Below, piece after piece: positions 9,481 to 21,623 of a stretch of DNA of 64,000 bases. Below the pieces are notes generated by a model. It was not told where the DNA came from. It did no database searches and worked only from the letters and a program-made list of their open reading frames with translations. Position numbers and translations under genes: made by a program. Every line of letters starts with the position of its first letter. Positions within the stretch are counted from its first letter, which is position 1. The DNA comes from Sutcliffiella horikoshii. GTDB lineage: Bacteria > Bacillota > Bacilli > Bacillales > Bacillaceae_I. Location: assembly GCF_019931755.1 (NCBI RefSeq), contig NZ_CP082918.1, positions 1,902,001-1,966,000 of the forward strand, given 5' to 3'.

Positions 9481-10107
9481 ATGAATAATGAAGATAAATT
9501 AAACGAGTTAGATCTATTAAAAGAGTTGGGAAACATAGGGGCTGGCAATGCAGCAACCGCATTATCCCAGCTTCTTAATAAAGAGATACACATGAATGTT
9601 CCGTTAGCCAAGATTGTGTCTTTTAACGAGATGATGGACTTGATGGGAGGCTCAGACAGACCTGTCGCAGCTGTTTTTCTTAGAATGGAGGGCGAATTAT
9701 CCGGAAGCTTATTCTTTGTCCTATCACTGGATGATGCAACGAAGCTGATTAACCAACTCATTCCTGATAAGAAAATAAGTGTAGAGGAACTTCCTTCACA
9801 TGAACTAGGACTTTCCGCTTTACAAGAGCTGGGAAATATAATTTCTGCACACTATTTAACAGCACTATCTGAATGTATAGGACTTGCGGTGACACCTTCT
9901 GTACCGCAAGTCACCATTGATATGGTTGGTGCGATAGTCGTAACAGGACTTTTGGAAATCTGCCAAGTAAGCGATCACTCCATTTTCATCGACACAGAAT
10001 TGACAGAAACAACTGATAACCAGATAGAGAAGACGAAAGGCCATTTTTTCCTGATCCCCTATCCAGATTCATTTGAAAAAATATTGGCAGCGTTGGGTGA
10101 AAAATAA
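9481..10107 (+). CDS. cheC: CheY-P phosphatase CheC
   Basis: 208 residues with two copies of the CheC/CheX/FliY phosphatase signature: 'ELGNIGAGNAATAL' near residue 15 and 'ELGNIISAHYLTAL' near residue 120, each with the Glu and Asn of the active site. It dephosphorylates CheY-P and is stimulated by CheD, encoded next. Stop and start share a base with cheD (TAATG), so the two are coupled. Confidence 0.95.
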   Translation: MNNEDKLNELDLLKELGNIGAGNAATALSQLLNKEIHMNVPLAKIVSFNEMMDLMGGSDRPVAAVFLRMEGELSGSLFFVLSLDDATKLINQLIPDKKISVEELPSHELGLSALQELGNIISAHYLTALSECIGLAVTPSVPQVTIDMVGAIVVTGLLEICQVSDHSIFIDTELTETTDNQIEKTKGHFFLIPYPDSFEKILAALGEK

Positions 10108-10607
10108 TGACGAGTGTAGAATCAGTCGTTAAAGTCGGTATTGCGGAAATGGGTATAGTGAAATCTCCTCAACTGATTCGAACTGCCGGGCTTGGTTCAT
10201 GTGTAGGGGTTGTTATTTATGACACTTCTACCAAGATTGCCGGAATGGTCCATATTATGCTTCCAGATTCGAATCTGACGAGACAGGCTCCTGTCAATGC
10301 AGATAAATATGCAGATACAGGAATTCTGCATCTAGTTGACAATCTTCTTTTAAAAGGAATCAAGTCATACAGCATGAAAGCCAAAATTGCCGGCGGAGCG
10401 CAGATGTTTCAGTTCAGCAGTTCTGGAACTGACATGATGAGGATCGGACCAAGAAATGTAGAAGCGGTAAAGGAGAAGCTTGCCGCCTTACATATTCCAT
10501 TGATCAGTGAGGACTGTGGAGGAAACAATGGAAGAACCATTGAATTTAATCCTGAAAACGGGAAATTAATGATAAAAACCGTTAATAAAGGAGTATGTTA
10601 CATTTAA
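10107..10607 (+). CDS. cheD: Chemoreceptor glutamine deamidase CheD
   Basis: 166 residues. The active-site cysteine is in 'GLGSCVGVVIYD' and the conserved His in 'VHIMLPDS'. CheD deamidates receptor glutamines and binds CheC in the Bacillus adaptation system. Directly coupled to cheC. The sigD gene follows after 37 bases. Confidence 0.95.
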   Translation: MTSVESVVKVGIAEMGIVKSPQLIRTAGLGSCVGVVIYDTSTKIAGMVHIMLPDSNLTRQAPVNADKYADTGILHLVDNLLLKGIKSYSMKAKIAGGAQMFQFSSSGTDMMRIGPRNVEAVKEKLAALHIPLISEDCGGNNGRTIEFNPENGKLMIKTVNKGVCYI

Positions 10608-10644
10608 CCGCTTTCGGTCTTAGGAGTATATAAGGAGGAAAGCC

Positions 10645-11409
10645 ATGACTACTTCAACTTCAAACAAAGATTCCGCCTATTGGGATCTCTGGAAAACAAA
10701 AAAAGATCCTGACGCTGGGGACTTTCTAGTAAAAAAATATATGCCTCTAGTACATTACCATGTCCAGCGAATTGCAACCGGCCTGCCTAAAAGTGTGAAA
10801 AGGGAAGAATTGAAAAGCCTGGCATTTGTGGGACTGTTTGATGCAATTGAAAAATTTGACCCGTCACGGGATTTGAAGTTTGATACATATGCTTCTTTCA
10901 GAATAAGAGGGTCAATTATAGATGGGTTGCGAAAAGAGGACTGGCTCCCAAGAAGTGTAAGAGAAAAGGCAAAGAGAATCGAGTCCACTTTAGAAAAATT
11001 AGAACAGAAACTGATGAGGAATGCTACCCTGGAGGAAGTTGCAGCACACCTTGATATGCCGGAGGATGAAGTCTCCACCGTCATGCATGAAGTCTTTTAT
11101 TCAAACATACTGTCCATGGATGAGATGCCAAAAGAAAATGATGAACAATCGCATGGTGCATATGTTCTTAAAGATGAAAAGGTTATTTCTCCAGAAGAAG
11201 AATTAGTAAAGTCAGAACTCATTCAACTTCTAGGTGAACAGATTGAGAATCTGACGGAAAACGAACAAATTGTTATCAGCTTGTTTTATAAAGAGGAGCT
11301 TACTTTGACAGAGATTGGGCAAGTATTGGGACTTACAACATCCCGCATTTCCCAAATACATTCCAAAGCTATTTTCAAACTAAGAAAACAATTAAATCCT
11401 ATGCTGTAA
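10645..11409 (+). CDS. sigD: RNA polymerase sigma factor SigD (flagellin/motility)
   Basis: 254 residues, sigma-28 family. Region 2 includes 'LKFDTYASFRIRGSIIDGLRKEDW', and region 4 ends in a helix-turn-helix with 'LTLTEIGQVLGLTTSRISQIHSKA'. It drives late flagellar, chemotaxis and autolysin genes. The ATG follows AAGGAGGAAAGCC. Position near the end of the fla/che operon matches B. subtilis. Confidence 0.97.
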   Translation: MTTSTSNKDSAYWDLWKTKKDPDAGDFLVKKYMPLVHYHVQRIATGLPKSVKREELKSLAFVGLFDAIEKFDPSRDLKFDTYASFRIRGSIIDGLRKEDWLPRSVREKAKRIESTLEKLEQKLMRNATLEEVAAHLDMPEDEVSTVMHEVFYSNILSMDEMPKENDEQSHGAYVLKDEKVISPEEELVKSELIQLLGEQIENLTENEQIVISLFYKEELTLTEIGQVLGLTTSRISQIHSKAIFKLRKQLNPML

Positions 11410-11424
11410 CACGCTTGTATGGCC

Positions 11425-11451
11425 GCCTGCTTTCCAACCTGGACAGCAGGC
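11425..11451 (+). other. Hairpin between sigD and swrB
   Basis: Perfect 7 bp arms GCCTGCT (11425-11431) and AGCAGGC (11445-11451), with inner TCC/GGA pairing possible. There is no following T-run, so it does not look like a terminator. It may be an mRNA stability or processing structure at the 3' side of sigD. Confidence 0.5.
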
Positions 11452-11475
11452 AAATGATAAAAGGGTTGTGAAGAC

Positions 11476-11952
11476 ATGTTAATAATTTTTACTATTATAA
11501 ATTTCGCACTCATTCTTCTTGCGATTTTTTTTATTATTTTACTTTTCATCAAACTTTCCAAAGTTCAACAACTGGAACAAGAATATCGTACTTTGATTCA
11601 AGAAGCAGAGGATACCATCACAAGCTATGTATTGGAACTAAAAGAAGAAAACAGTTCCTTTTTGCAAAAACTGTCCAATGCAAATCCTGGCATCGCTCAT
11701 TTAGACAAACAAGAAAGCTTTGATACAAGGGAAGAGGAGCTTACAGAGGCAGATCTAAAGGACTTATTAATGCAAGAAAACGTCAGGGAAGATCACATAG
11801 AAACGGTGATTGCAGAGAAACCATTTGAGGAATGGAATATCAAAGATCAGGTAATGCATCTAAGTGAAAAGGGGCTTACTTCTTCTGAAATTGCCAAAAA
11901 ACTTAACAAAGGTAAAACAGAAATAGAATTGCTGTTGAAATTTCGACAATGA
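11476..11952 (+). CDS. swrB: Swarming motility protein SwrB (YlxL)
   Basis: 158 residues. One N-terminal membrane helix (residues ~2-25), an acidic coiled middle, and a C-terminal HTH-like end ('LTSSEIAKKLNKGKTEIELLLKFR'). In B. subtilis SwrB follows sigD and helps activate the flagellar export apparatus. The assignment rests on position, size and topology, since the family is weakly conserved. It is the last gene before a new promoter for rpsB. Confidence 0.8.
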   Translation: MLIIFTIINFALILLAIFFIILLFIKLSKVQQLEQEYRTLIQEAEDTITSYVLELKEENSSFLQKLSNANPGIAHLDKQESFDTREEELTEADLKDLLMQENVREDHIETVIAEKPFEEWNIKDQVMHLSEKGLTSSEIAKKLNKGKTEIELLLKFRQ

Positions 11953-11966
11953 AACCTATTTAAAAC

Positions 11967-11995
11967 TTGATTGTCAAAAGTGATTATGATATATT
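11967..11995 (+). promoter_or_regulatory. Sigma-A promoter for rpsB
   Basis: TTGATT (11967-11972), 17 bp spacer, TATATT (11990-11995). It leaves a leader of about 110 nt before rpsB, which may hold an S2-responsive structure as reported for rpsB leaders in other bacteria. I could not define the fold by eye. Confidence 0.7.
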
Positions 11996-12098
11996 TATTT
12001 TCGGTGTTATAAATTCACACGTTTGCCGATCTGAGCATTGGTGCTGATTCGTCAGTTTTGCTTGGAAATGACGTTGACGGAGGAAAAAAAACCATTAG

Positions 12099-12818
<720 letters not shown>

Positions 12819-12835
12819 TTTGATTTAAGAAAAAG

Positions 12836-12871
12836 GTGATAAGAGGGGAAAGCCTTTTATCACTTTTTTTT
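12836..12871 (+). terminator. Rho-independent terminator/attenuator after rpsB
   Basis: Stem GTGATAA...TTATCAC with inner AGG/CCT pairing, followed by eight T. It lies between rpsB and tsf and probably lowers tsf transcription relative to rpsB. Confidence 0.85.
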
Positions 12872-12928
12872 GGAAAATATGACATTCTTAATAAAAAATA
12901 CTTACATATCCTAAGGAGGAAATGAACA

Positions 12929-13810
12929 ATGGCTGTAACTGCTCAAATGGTAAAAGAATTACGTGAAAAAACTGGCGCTGGCATGATGGATTGCAAAAAA
13001 GCGTTAACGGAAACAAACGGAGACATGGAAAAAGCAATCGATTTCTTGCGTGAAAAAGGGATCGCTAAAGCTGCAAAGAAAACAGATCGTATCGCTGCTG
13101 AAGGTCTAACTGCTATCGTAACTAAAGGAAACGAAGCGGTTATCCTTGAAGTGAACTCCGAGACTGACTTCGTTGCTAAAAACGAAGGCTTCAAAACGCT
13201 TGTAAACGAATTAGGTGAATTCCTTATCTCCAACAAGCCTGAGTCTGTAGAAGCTGCTCTTGAAGCAAAAATGGACAACGGTGTTGCAGTTTCTGAGCAC
13301 ATCAACTCTGCAATTGCTAAAATCGGTGAGAAATTGACTCTTCGTCGCTACACAATCGTTACTAAAACTGACGCAGACGCATTCGGTGCATACTTGCACA
13401 TGGGCGGACGCATTGGAGTACTAACTCTTCTTGAAGGTACTACAGATGAAGCTACTGCAAAAGACGTTGCTATGCACATCGCTGCAATCAACCCTAAATA
13501 CATCTCTCGTGACGAAGTTTCTCAAGAAGAAGCAGACCGCGAGCGTAAAGTACTTACTGAACAAGCTCTAAACGAAGGCAAGCCAGAAAACATCGTAGCT
13601 AAAATGGTAGAAGGCCGTCTTGGAAAATACTTTGAAGATATCTGCCTACTAGACCAAACTTTCGTTAAGAACCCTGACATGAAAGTACGTCAATTCGTAG
13701 AAAGCAAAGGCGCTACTGTAAAATCCTTCATCCGTTACGAAGTTGGAGAAGGAATCGAAAAACGCCAAGACAACTTTGCTGAAGAAGTAATGAGCCAAGT
13801 TAAAAAATAA
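12929..13810 (+). CDS. tsf: Translation elongation factor Ts
   Basis: 293 residues. An N-terminal UBA-like domain begins '[23 protein letters not shown]', and the core contains the '[12 protein letters not shown]' region that contacts EF-Tu. It exchanges GDP for GTP on EF-Tu. Highly expressed codon pattern. ATG 12929 follows AAGGAGG. Confidence 0.98.
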   Translation: MAVTAQMVKELREKTGAGMMDCKKALTETNGDMEKAIDFLREKGIAKAAKKTDRIAAEGLTAIVTKGNEAVILEVNSETDFVAKNEGFKTLVNELGEFLISNKPESVEAALEAKMDNGVAVSEHINSAIAKIGEKLTLRRYTIVTKTDADAFGAYLHMGGRIGVLTLLEGTTDEATAKDVAMHIAAINPKYISRDEVSQEEADRERKVLTEQALNEGKPENIVAKMVEGRLGKYFEDICLLDQTFVKNPDMKVRQFVESKGATVKSFIRYEVGEGIEKRQDNFAEEVMSQVKK

Positions 13811-13827
13811 GAGGAACAACATATATA

Positions 13828-13858
13828 AGAGGGGAACACAATTTGTGTTCCTCTTTTT
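13828..13858 (+). terminator. Rho-independent terminator after tsf
   Basis: AGAGGGGAACAC-aatt-GTGTTCCTCT followed by TTTT. A strong stem close to the tsf stop that ends the rpsB-tsf unit before R2. Confidence 0.88.
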
Positions 13859-13918
13859 AGGAAAAATATTTTATAATGATTCTGTTAAAGTTTATGTATT
13901 ATCTTTTTAAATATCCTA

Positions 13919-14046
13919 GCTGTTGATTGGAGCAAAAGGCGAAGACTCCTGAGGGAGATAGCGTTAGGTGGAGACCCCGCAGGCATAGCCGAGGAGGCTC
14001 CAGCAACGCCCCTAGGAAAGCGAAGCCGTTTGCGGAAATCAACAGC
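13919..14046. repeat. Intergenic palindromic repeat R2 (tsf-pyrH)
   Basis: 128 bp with the same perfect outer arms as R1 (GCTGTTGATT / AATCAACAGC) and an internal body differing from R1 at only a few positions apart from the R1 insertion. It lies between the tsf terminator and pyrH in the same orientation as R1. Confidence 0.92.
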
Positions 14047-14094
14047 GGAGTTTAACAGATTCGCAATCAAACCCTTTTATTAATGGAGGTTACT

Positions 14095-14817
14095 ATGGCT
14101 CAAGCTAAATATCAACGTATCGTACTAAAACTAAGCGGAGAAGCACTTGCAGGTGAACAAGGCTTCGGAATCAACCCAACTGTCATCAAATCCGTATCTC
14201 AACAAGTAAAAGAACTAACCGAACTAGGCGTAGAAGTAGCAGTTGTCGTAGGCGGCGGAAACATCTGGAGAGGTAAAGTCGGCAGTGAAATGGGTATGGA
14301 CCGTGCATCAGCAGATTACATGGGCATGCTTGCAACTGTCATGAACTCCTTAGCACTTCAAGACAGCTTGGAAAATTCCGGTGTTCAAACACGAGTTCAA
14401 ACATCTATTGAAATGCGTCAGGTTGCTGAACCTTACATTAGAAGAAAAGCGATTCGCCACTTAGAGAAAAAACGTGTAGTCATCTTCGCAGCAGGAACAG
14501 GAAACCCATACTTCTCCACAGATACTACTGCAGCATTGCGTGCAGCGGAAATCGAAGCAGACGTCATCTTGATGGCAAAGAACAATGTGGATGGAGTTTA
14601 CAGTGCAGATCCAACTATCGATGCTACTGCAACTAAGTATGATACATTATCTTATCTAGATGTATTGCGTGAAGGACTAGCTGTTATGGACTCTACTGCG
14701 TCTTCATTATGTATGGACAATGATATTCCTATCATCGTCTTCTCCATCATGGAAGAAGGGAACATTAAGCGAGTAGTATTAGGTGAAAATATCGGAACGA
14801 TTGTGAGGGGGAAATAA
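14095..14817 (+). CDS. pyrH: Uridylate kinase (UMP kinase)
   Basis: 240 residues, amino-acid-kinase fold, phosphorylates UMP to UDP. It has an N-terminal '[11 protein letters not shown]', a '[10 protein letters not shown]' glycine loop and '[15 protein letters not shown]'. The start at 14095 (MAQAKYQR) is chosen because GGAGGT lies five bases upstream; the ATG at 14083 has no site. Of the first 50 codons 40 end in A or C, against 20 of the last 38, so codon usage shifts with distance from R2. Confidence 0.96.
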   Translation: MAQAKYQRIVLKLSGEALAGEQGFGINPTVIKSVSQQVKELTELGVEVAVVVGGGNIWRGKVGSEMGMDRASADYMGMLATVMNSLALQDSLENSGVQTRVQTSIEMRQVAEPYIRRKAIRHLEKKRVVIFAAGTGNPYFSTDTTAALRAAEIEADVILMAKNNVDGVYSADPTIDATATKYDTLSYLDVLREGLAVMDSTASSLCMDNDIPIIVFSIMEEGNIKRVVLGENIGTIVRGK

Positions 14818-14819
14818 TT

Positions 14820-15377
14820 ATGGCAAATCAAGTTATTACTCAAACAAAAGACAGAATGGAAAAAGCTGTACAAGCTTACTCCCGTGAATTGGCAACAATT
14901 CGTGCTGGACGTGCAAGTGCGGCATTACTAGATAAAGTAACAGTTGACTACTACGGGGCACCGACTCCAGTCAATCAATTGGCTTCTTTAAATGTACCTG
15001 AAGCAAGACTTCTTGTGGTACAACCTTATGATAAAACATCATTAGGTGATATTGAAAAAGCGATCATCAAAGCAGACCTCGGATTAAACCCATCCAATGA
15101 TGGTACAGTAATCCGTATTTCTATCCCTGCATTGACAGAAGAGCGCCGTAAAGATCTAGTAAAACAAATCAAGAAAATTTCTGAAGAAGCGAAAGTGGGT
15201 ATCCGCAATATTCGCCGTGATGGAAATGATGATTTGAAGAAACTAGAAAAGAACGGAGAAATCACGGAAGACGAGTTGCGCGGCTATACTGATGACATTC
15301 AGAAGCAGACTGATTCGTTCATCGCGAAGGTTGATTCCGTTACAAAAGAAAAAGAAAAAGAAATCATGGAAGTATAA
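14820..15377 (+). CDS. frr: Ribosome recycling factor
   Basis: 185 residues, full length. It has '[22 protein letters not shown]' near the N terminus and the charged coiled-coil arm. It splits post-termination ribosomes with EF-G. It starts two bases after the pyrH stop with GAGGGGGAAATAATT as ribosome site. Confidence 0.97.
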   Translation: MANQVITQTKDRMEKAVQAYSRELATIRAGRASAALLDKVTVDYYGAPTPVNQLASLNVPEARLLVVQPYDKTSLGDIEKAIIKADLGLNPSNDGTVIRISIPALTEERRKDLVKQIKKISEEAKVGIRNIRRDGNDDLKKLEKNGEITEDELRGYTDDIQKQTDSFIAKVDSVTKEKEKEIMEV

Positions 15378-15409
15378 GCGATTTACATGTAAAATAGAAA
15401 GATGGAAAG

Positions 15410-15438
15410 ACCCTCTAATGTTTACAGGGGGTTTTTTT
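15410..15438 (+). terminator. Rho-independent terminator after frr
   Basis: ACCCTCT...AGGGGGT (one G-U) followed by seven T. Confidence 0.8.
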
Positions 15439-15507
15439 GTTAATACTGTTACTATAAATGGATAGACCCCTATAGGTACGTCTGTTTATTTTTAATGGAG
15501 GATTTTT

Positions 15508-16281
15508 ATGCTGAAGAAAATACAAGAGTGGAGAGGCAAAGAAACCTCTAAATCGCTTAGCTTAAAAGAAGAAATAATGAATCATCCCATCCCAGAGCAT
15601 ATCGCCATCATCATGGATGGTAATGGAAGATGGGCCAAAAAGCGTGCAATGCCGAGAATAGCCGGACATCATGAAGGAATGAAAACGGTAAGAAAAATCA
15701 CCAAGGCTGCCAATAGCCTGGGAGTAAAAGTTCTGACGATGTATGCTTTCTCAACAGAAAATTGGAAAAGACCGAAACTGGAAGTCGATTTCCTGATGAA
15801 ATTGCCAGAAGAGTTCCTCGGTACATTTCTCCCTGAATTAATGGAAGAGAATGTACAAGTTCGCCTTATGGGGAATAAGTCTGATCTACCAGAACATACA
15901 CTTAGAGCTGTTAACAATGCAATGGAGAAGACGAAGGATAACACTGGACTTATTCTTAACTTTGCATTAAATTATGGGGGGCGCGATGAAATCCTCCGTG
16001 CTGTAAAGAATGTAGCTGCCGATATCAAGGAAAACGCACTTACAACCGATCAATTAACAGAAGAGATGTTCTCAGAATATCTTTTCAGCAATTTATTACC
16101 AGATCCAGATCTTTTAATACGTACAAGCGGTGAAATACGATTAAGCAATTTTATGCTGTGGCAATTGGCGTATGCAGAATTTTATTTTACAGATGTACTA
16201 TGGCCTGACTTTGAAGAAAACGATTTATATGAGGCTATCAATAGTTTTCAAATGCGCGGGAGAAGATTTGGTGGTATATAA
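15508..16281 (+). CDS. uppS: Undecaprenyl diphosphate synthase (cis-prenyltransferase)
   Basis: 257 residues. The catalytic Asp37 is in 'IIMDGNGRWAKKR', with 'STENWKRP' and the C-terminal 'RTSGEIRLSNFMLWQ' signature. It builds the C55 lipid carrier for cell-wall synthesis from FPP and IPP. ATG 15508 follows AATGGAGGATTTTT. It opens a lipid-precursor cluster with cdsA and dxr. Confidence 0.97.
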   Translation: MLKKIQEWRGKETSKSLSLKEEIMNHPIPEHIAIIMDGNGRWAKKRAMPRIAGHHEGMKTVRKITKAANSLGVKVLTMYAFSTENWKRPKLEVDFLMKLPEEFLGTFLPELMEENVQVRLMGNKSDLPEHTLRAVNNAMEKTKDNTGLILNFALNYGGRDEILRAVKNVAADIKENALTTDQLTEEMFSEYLFSNLLPDPDLLIRTSGEIRLSNFMLWQLAYAEFYFTDVLWPDFEENDLYEAINSFQMRGRRFGGI

Positions 16282-16299
16282 GAAGGTGTTGGACATACA

Positions 16300-17091
16300 A
16301 TGAAACAAAGAATTATAACAGCTGTTATTGCAGCCGCAGTTTTTTTACCAATCGTTATTTACGGAAAGCTCCCATTTGTTGCCTTTATCTATTTTCTGGC
16401 AACAGTCGGACTATTTGAAGCTATGAGAATGAAGCGAATGTCTATGGCAAGTGTACCTGGGGTGTTGTCATTGTTACTTCTATGGTTTTTGATGATACCT
16501 TCAAACATGTTTGAGGCAGATTCGCTGATACTCTCAAAAATGGATTTCATCCTGCTTATCGCCCTTTTGCTATTATCGTACACGGTTCTTTCTAAGAATA
16601 GGTTCACATTCGATGATGTCGGATTTTTATTAATTTCAACCATCTATGTTGGATTAGGCTTTTATTATTTCATTGAAATTAGAGAACTGGCACTGGCGTT
16701 CGTGTTTTTTGCATTATTCGTAATTTGGACGACAGATTCCGGAGCATATTTTATTGGAAAATCAATGGGCAAAACCAAATTGTGGCCAGAGATCAGTCCT
16801 AATAAAACAGTGGAAGGATCACTTGGTGGGGTTATTTGTGCAATTGTTGTGGCATTAATTTTCCACTTTGTTGTTGATTTCGACCACTCGCTTTTCATCA
16901 CCATTATTATTGCCAGCCTTTTATCCGTTTTTGGACAAATTGGCGATTTGGTGGAATCTGCTCTGAAAAGACATTACAAAATTAAAGATTCAGGTTCAAT
17001 TTTACCTGGACATGGTGGGATATTAGATCGCTTTGACAGCCTTCTTTTTGTATTACCGCTATTGCATTTTATACATATCTTTCTTTTCTGA
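16300..17091 (+). CDS. cdsA: Phosphatidate cytidylyltransferase (CDP-diacylglycerol synthase)
   Basis: 263 residues with about seven membrane helices and the C-terminal family signature around 'SALKRHYKIKDSGSILPGHGGILDRFDS'. It makes CDP-diacylglycerol for phospholipid synthesis, supplying PgsA (57344-57922). Starts 18 bases after uppS with AGAAGGTG. Confidence 0.97.
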   Translation: MKQRIITAVIAAAVFLPIVIYGKLPFVAFIYFLATVGLFEAMRMKRMSMASVPGVLSLLLLWFLMIPSNMFEADSLILSKMDFILLIALLLLSYTVLSKNRFTFDDVGFLLISTIYVGLGFYYFIEIRELALAFVFFALFVIWTTDSGAYFIGKSMGKTKLWPEISPNKTVEGSLGGVICAIVVALIFHFVVDFDHSLFITIIIASLLSVFGQIGDLVESALKRHYKIKDSGSILPGHGGILDRFDSLLFVLPLLHFIHIFLF

Positions 17092-17131
17092 CACATTGTA
17101 GTAGGAGAAGGTTTTGGAGAGGTGAGTGTTG

Positions 17132-18283
17132 GTGAGGAAAATAAGTTTATTGGGAGCATCAGGCTCAATAGGAATACAGACGATAGAAGTAATAAGACAG
17201 CATAGTGATCAATTTCAGTTACTGGCTTTTAGTGTAGGCGGTAATGTCAAAGTCGCACAAGAATTGATTCAAGAATTCTCACCGCTTGTCGTTTCCGTAC
17301 AAACAAAAGAAGATTGTGAAACGCTGAAGAGTCAATTCGCTTCGACAGATATCCGCTTTGTTTATGGAGAAGAAGGCTTGATTGAAGTGGCAACCCTCCA
17401 CGAAGCAGATGTGTTGGTTAATGCAGTGATGGGAAGCGTTGGGCTTGTTCCCACCTTGCATGCCATCGAACATAAAAAGGTGATTGCACTCGCTAACAAG
17501 GAAACCCTTGTGACAGCTGGTCATATCGTGATGGAGGCAGCCAGAAAACATCAAGTGCCTATCCTTCCTGTCGACAGTGAGCATTCTGCGATCTACCAGT
17601 GTCTTCAAGGAGAAAAGGAAAAAAACATCGAAACCATCATTCTCACAGCATCAGGAGGAAGCTTTCGCGACCGTACGAGACAACAGCTAGAAGGTGTAAC
17701 AAGGGAAGATGCACTCAATCATCCAAACTGGTCCATGGGTGCAAAAATAACCATTGATTCTGCTACCATGATGAACAAAGGATTGGAAGTAATTGAAGCT
17801 CATTGGCTGTTTGATATACCTTATGAAGATATACAAGTGGTTTTGCACAGGGAAAGTGTCATCCATTCGATGGTGGAGTTTCATGATACCAGTATCATTG
17901 CTCAGCTTGGAACACCAGATATGAGGGTTCCCATCCAGTATGCACTAACCTATCCGGATAGATTGCCACATCCAACAGGTAAAAGATTGAACTTTATGGA
18001 AATGGGTAAGCTGCATTTTGAAAAAATGGATTTTGACCGTTTCCGCTGTTTACAGTATGCCTTTGATGCAGGAAAAGCAGGAGGTACCATGCCAACTGTG
18101 TTAAACGCAGCAAATGAGATTGCTGTCGATGCTTTTCTTAACGGCAAAATAGAATTCCTTGCAATTGAAACATTTATTGAAAAGGCTATGTCCAAGCATT
18201 CCATACAGTTAAATCCTGATCTAGAGACGATCAGGGAAGTGGATTTGGAAACTAGAAACTATGTTCGTTCACTAATAGATTAG
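17132..18283 (+). CDS. dxr: 1-deoxy-D-xylulose 5-phosphate reductoisomerase
   Basis: 383 residues from GTG 17132. The NADPH loop is '[12 protein letters not shown]', with '[10 protein letters not shown]' and 'SMVEFHDTS' in the metal and substrate region. It is the second step of the non-mevalonate isoprenoid pathway, feeding UppS. Three in-frame starts lie close together (GTG 17126, TTG 17129, GTG 17132). The last is preferred for spacing from GGAGAGG and for family length. Confidence 0.95.
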   Translation: MRKISLLGASGSIGIQTIEVIRQHSDQFQLLAFSVGGNVKVAQELIQEFSPLVVSVQTKEDCETLKSQFASTDIRFVYGEEGLIEVATLHEADVLVNAVMGSVGLVPTLHAIEHKKVIALANKETLVTAGHIVMEAARKHQVPILPVDSEHSAIYQCLQGEKEKNIETIILTASGGSFRDRTRQQLEGVTREDALNHPNWSMGAKITIDSATMMNKGLEVIEAHWLFDIPYEDIQVVLHRESVIHSMVEFHDTSIIAQLGTPDMRVPIQYALTYPDRLPHPTGKRLNFMEMGKLHFEKMDFDRFRCLQYAFDAGKAGGTMPTVLNAANEIAVDAFLNGKIEFLAIETFIEKAMSKHSIQLNPDLETIREVDLETRNYVRSLID

Positions 18284-18296
18284 AGGTGGAAATCTA

Positions 18297-19556
18297 GTGA
18301 ATACTGTTATCGCGTTTATTATCATTTTTGGAGTACTTGTTTTTGTCCATGAACTTGGGCATCTAGTATTCGCCAAAAGAGCCGGTATACTTTGTAGAGA
18401 ATTTGCAATTGGGTTTGGTCCGAAAGTGTTTTCTTTCAAGAAAAATGAAACAGTCTATACGATAAGGCTTCTTCCTATTGGCGGTTTTGTACGTATGGCC
18501 GGGGAAGATCCTGAAACCATTGAAATCAAACCAGGCTATCATATTGGCCTCCTGTTCAACGCTAAAGGAGAAGTCAACAAAGTAGTAGTCAATAATAAAG
18601 ACAAACACCCTGATGCAAAAGTTATCGAGGTTGAATATGCAGACCTTGAGAAGGAACTTGTCATCAGAGGATATGAATTGAATGAAGAGGAAGTCTTAAA
18701 GGAATATAAGGTAAGCGAGGAATCCTATTTTGTCATGGATGGGCAGGAAGTTCAAAACGCCCCTTATAACAGACAATTTGGATCAAAGACATTAGGTCAA
18801 CGTACGATGGCAATATTTGCTGGACCTATGATGAACTTTGTCCTGGCCTTTTTCATCTTCACATTCCTTGGGATGGTACAAGGTTATCCTATCAACGAAT
18901 CTGTTATCGGTGAATTGACTCCAGATGGAGCTGCACAGGCTGCCGGTCTGCAACAAGGTGACAAAGTGGTAGCAATTAATGATACAGATGTTTCGACCTG
19001 GGAAGAGGTAGTGAAAATCATTCAGGTAAACCCTGGCGAGGAACTTGATTTCTTGATTGAAAGAAACGGGCAATCCGAAACGATCGCAATTACGCCTAAA
19101 GCAGAAACCATTGAAGGTGAAACTCGCGGAATTATCGGAGTGTACATGCCGATGGAACAGTCCTTCTGGGGTTCTTTCCCTAAGGCTGCCTCTGAAACCT
19201 ATAACTGGTCAAAAGAGATAGTGGTAGGGTTAGGTAAATTGATCACAGGTCAATTCTCTCTAGACATGCTATCTGGTCCTGTCGGGATTTATAAATCAAC
19301 GGAAGTCGTCGCTGAATCCGGCGTATTCCTATTGATGAGATGGGCTGCGGTCCTTAGTATCAACTTAGGTATTATCAACCTTCTGCCAATTCCGGCACTG
19401 GACGGTGGAAGACTGATGTTCTTCGCAGCAGAAGCAGTCAGAGGAAAACCTGTTGACCGTCATAAAGAAGGGCTTGTCCACTTTATCGGCTTTGCGTTGT
19501 TAATGCTGTTGATGCTTGTTGTAACATGGAATGACATTCAGAAATTCTTCCTGTAA
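18297..19556 (+). CDS. rseP: Site-2 intramembrane metalloprotease RseP/RasP
   Basis: 419 residues. The zinc motif is H18-E-L-G-H22 in the first membrane helix, followed by a periplasmic-type PDZ domain (~residues 195-280) and the second metal motif 'NLLPIPALDGG' in the third helix. It cleaves membrane anti-sigma factors and leftover signal peptides. GTG start at 18297 after AGAGGTGG, 13 bases from dxr. Confidence 0.96.
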   Translation: MNTVIAFIIIFGVLVFVHELGHLVFAKRAGILCREFAIGFGPKVFSFKKNETVYTIRLLPIGGFVRMAGEDPETIEIKPGYHIGLLFNAKGEVNKVVVNNKDKHPDAKVIEVEYADLEKELVIRGYELNEEEVLKEYKVSEESYFVMDGQEVQNAPYNRQFGSKTLGQRTMAIFAGPMMNFVLAFFIFTFLGMVQGYPINESVIGELTPDGAAQAAGLQQGDKVVAINDTDVSTWEEVVKIIQVNPGEELDFLIERNGQSETIAITPKAETIEGETRGIIGVYMPMEQSFWGSFPKAASETYNWSKEIVVGLGKLITGQFSLDMLSGPVGIYKSTEVVAESGVFLLMRWAAVLSINLGIINLLPIPALDGGRLMFFAAEAVRGKPVDRHKEGLVHFIGFALLMLLMLVVTWNDIQKFFL

Positions 19557-19577
19557 AATAGAAACATAAGCACATGG

Positions 19578-19617
19578 ACTTGCATCATGAAATGTGGTGC
19601 AAGTTTTCTTTCTTTTT
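19578..19617 (+). terminator. Rho-independent terminator after rseP
   Basis: ACTTGCA-tCA...TG-gTGCAAGT stem followed by TTTTCTTTCTTTTT. Confidence 0.8.
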
Positions 19618-19646
19618 AAGTGACTCAATAATGTAATTAGAGTTTA

Positions 19647-19776
19647 CCCTGTTGACTGGAGTGCAAGGTGAGAGACTCCTGCGGGTGATAACGGTTGGTT
19701 GAGACCCCGCAACGAAGTGAGGAGGCTCAAGCATCGTCCCGCGGAAAGCGAACACCTGGAACGGAAGGAAACGGGG
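19647..19776. repeat. Intergenic palindromic repeat R3 (rseP-proS)
   Basis: 130 bp, second subfamily (begins CCCTGTTGACTGGAG). Shares the body 'GAGACTCCTG', 'TTGAGACCCCGC', 'GAGGAGGCTCAAGC' with R4 and R5. The ends pair as CCCTGTT... / ...AACGGGG. Confidence 0.9.
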
Positions 19777-19796
19777 AGTTTAATGTAAATACATAG

Positions 19797-21503
<1,707 letters not shown>

Positions 21504-21533
21504 AATATAGTACAATAGAAATGCATATTAAAA

Positions 21534-21561
21534 GAAGGTACCCCATCATGGCGGTACCTTC
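21534..21561 (+). other. Hairpin between proS and polC
   Basis: Perfect 9 bp arms GAAGGTACC / GGTACCTTC around a 10 nt loop, with no T-run. TACAAT 24 bases upstream could be a -10 element. It could be a processing or stability element in the proS-polC transcript. Confidence 0.45.
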
Positions 21562-21623
21562 CATTATGTCGAAAATAGATTAAACATCGATGATCAACTA
21601 TGCAAGGGAAAGGGGACAGAACT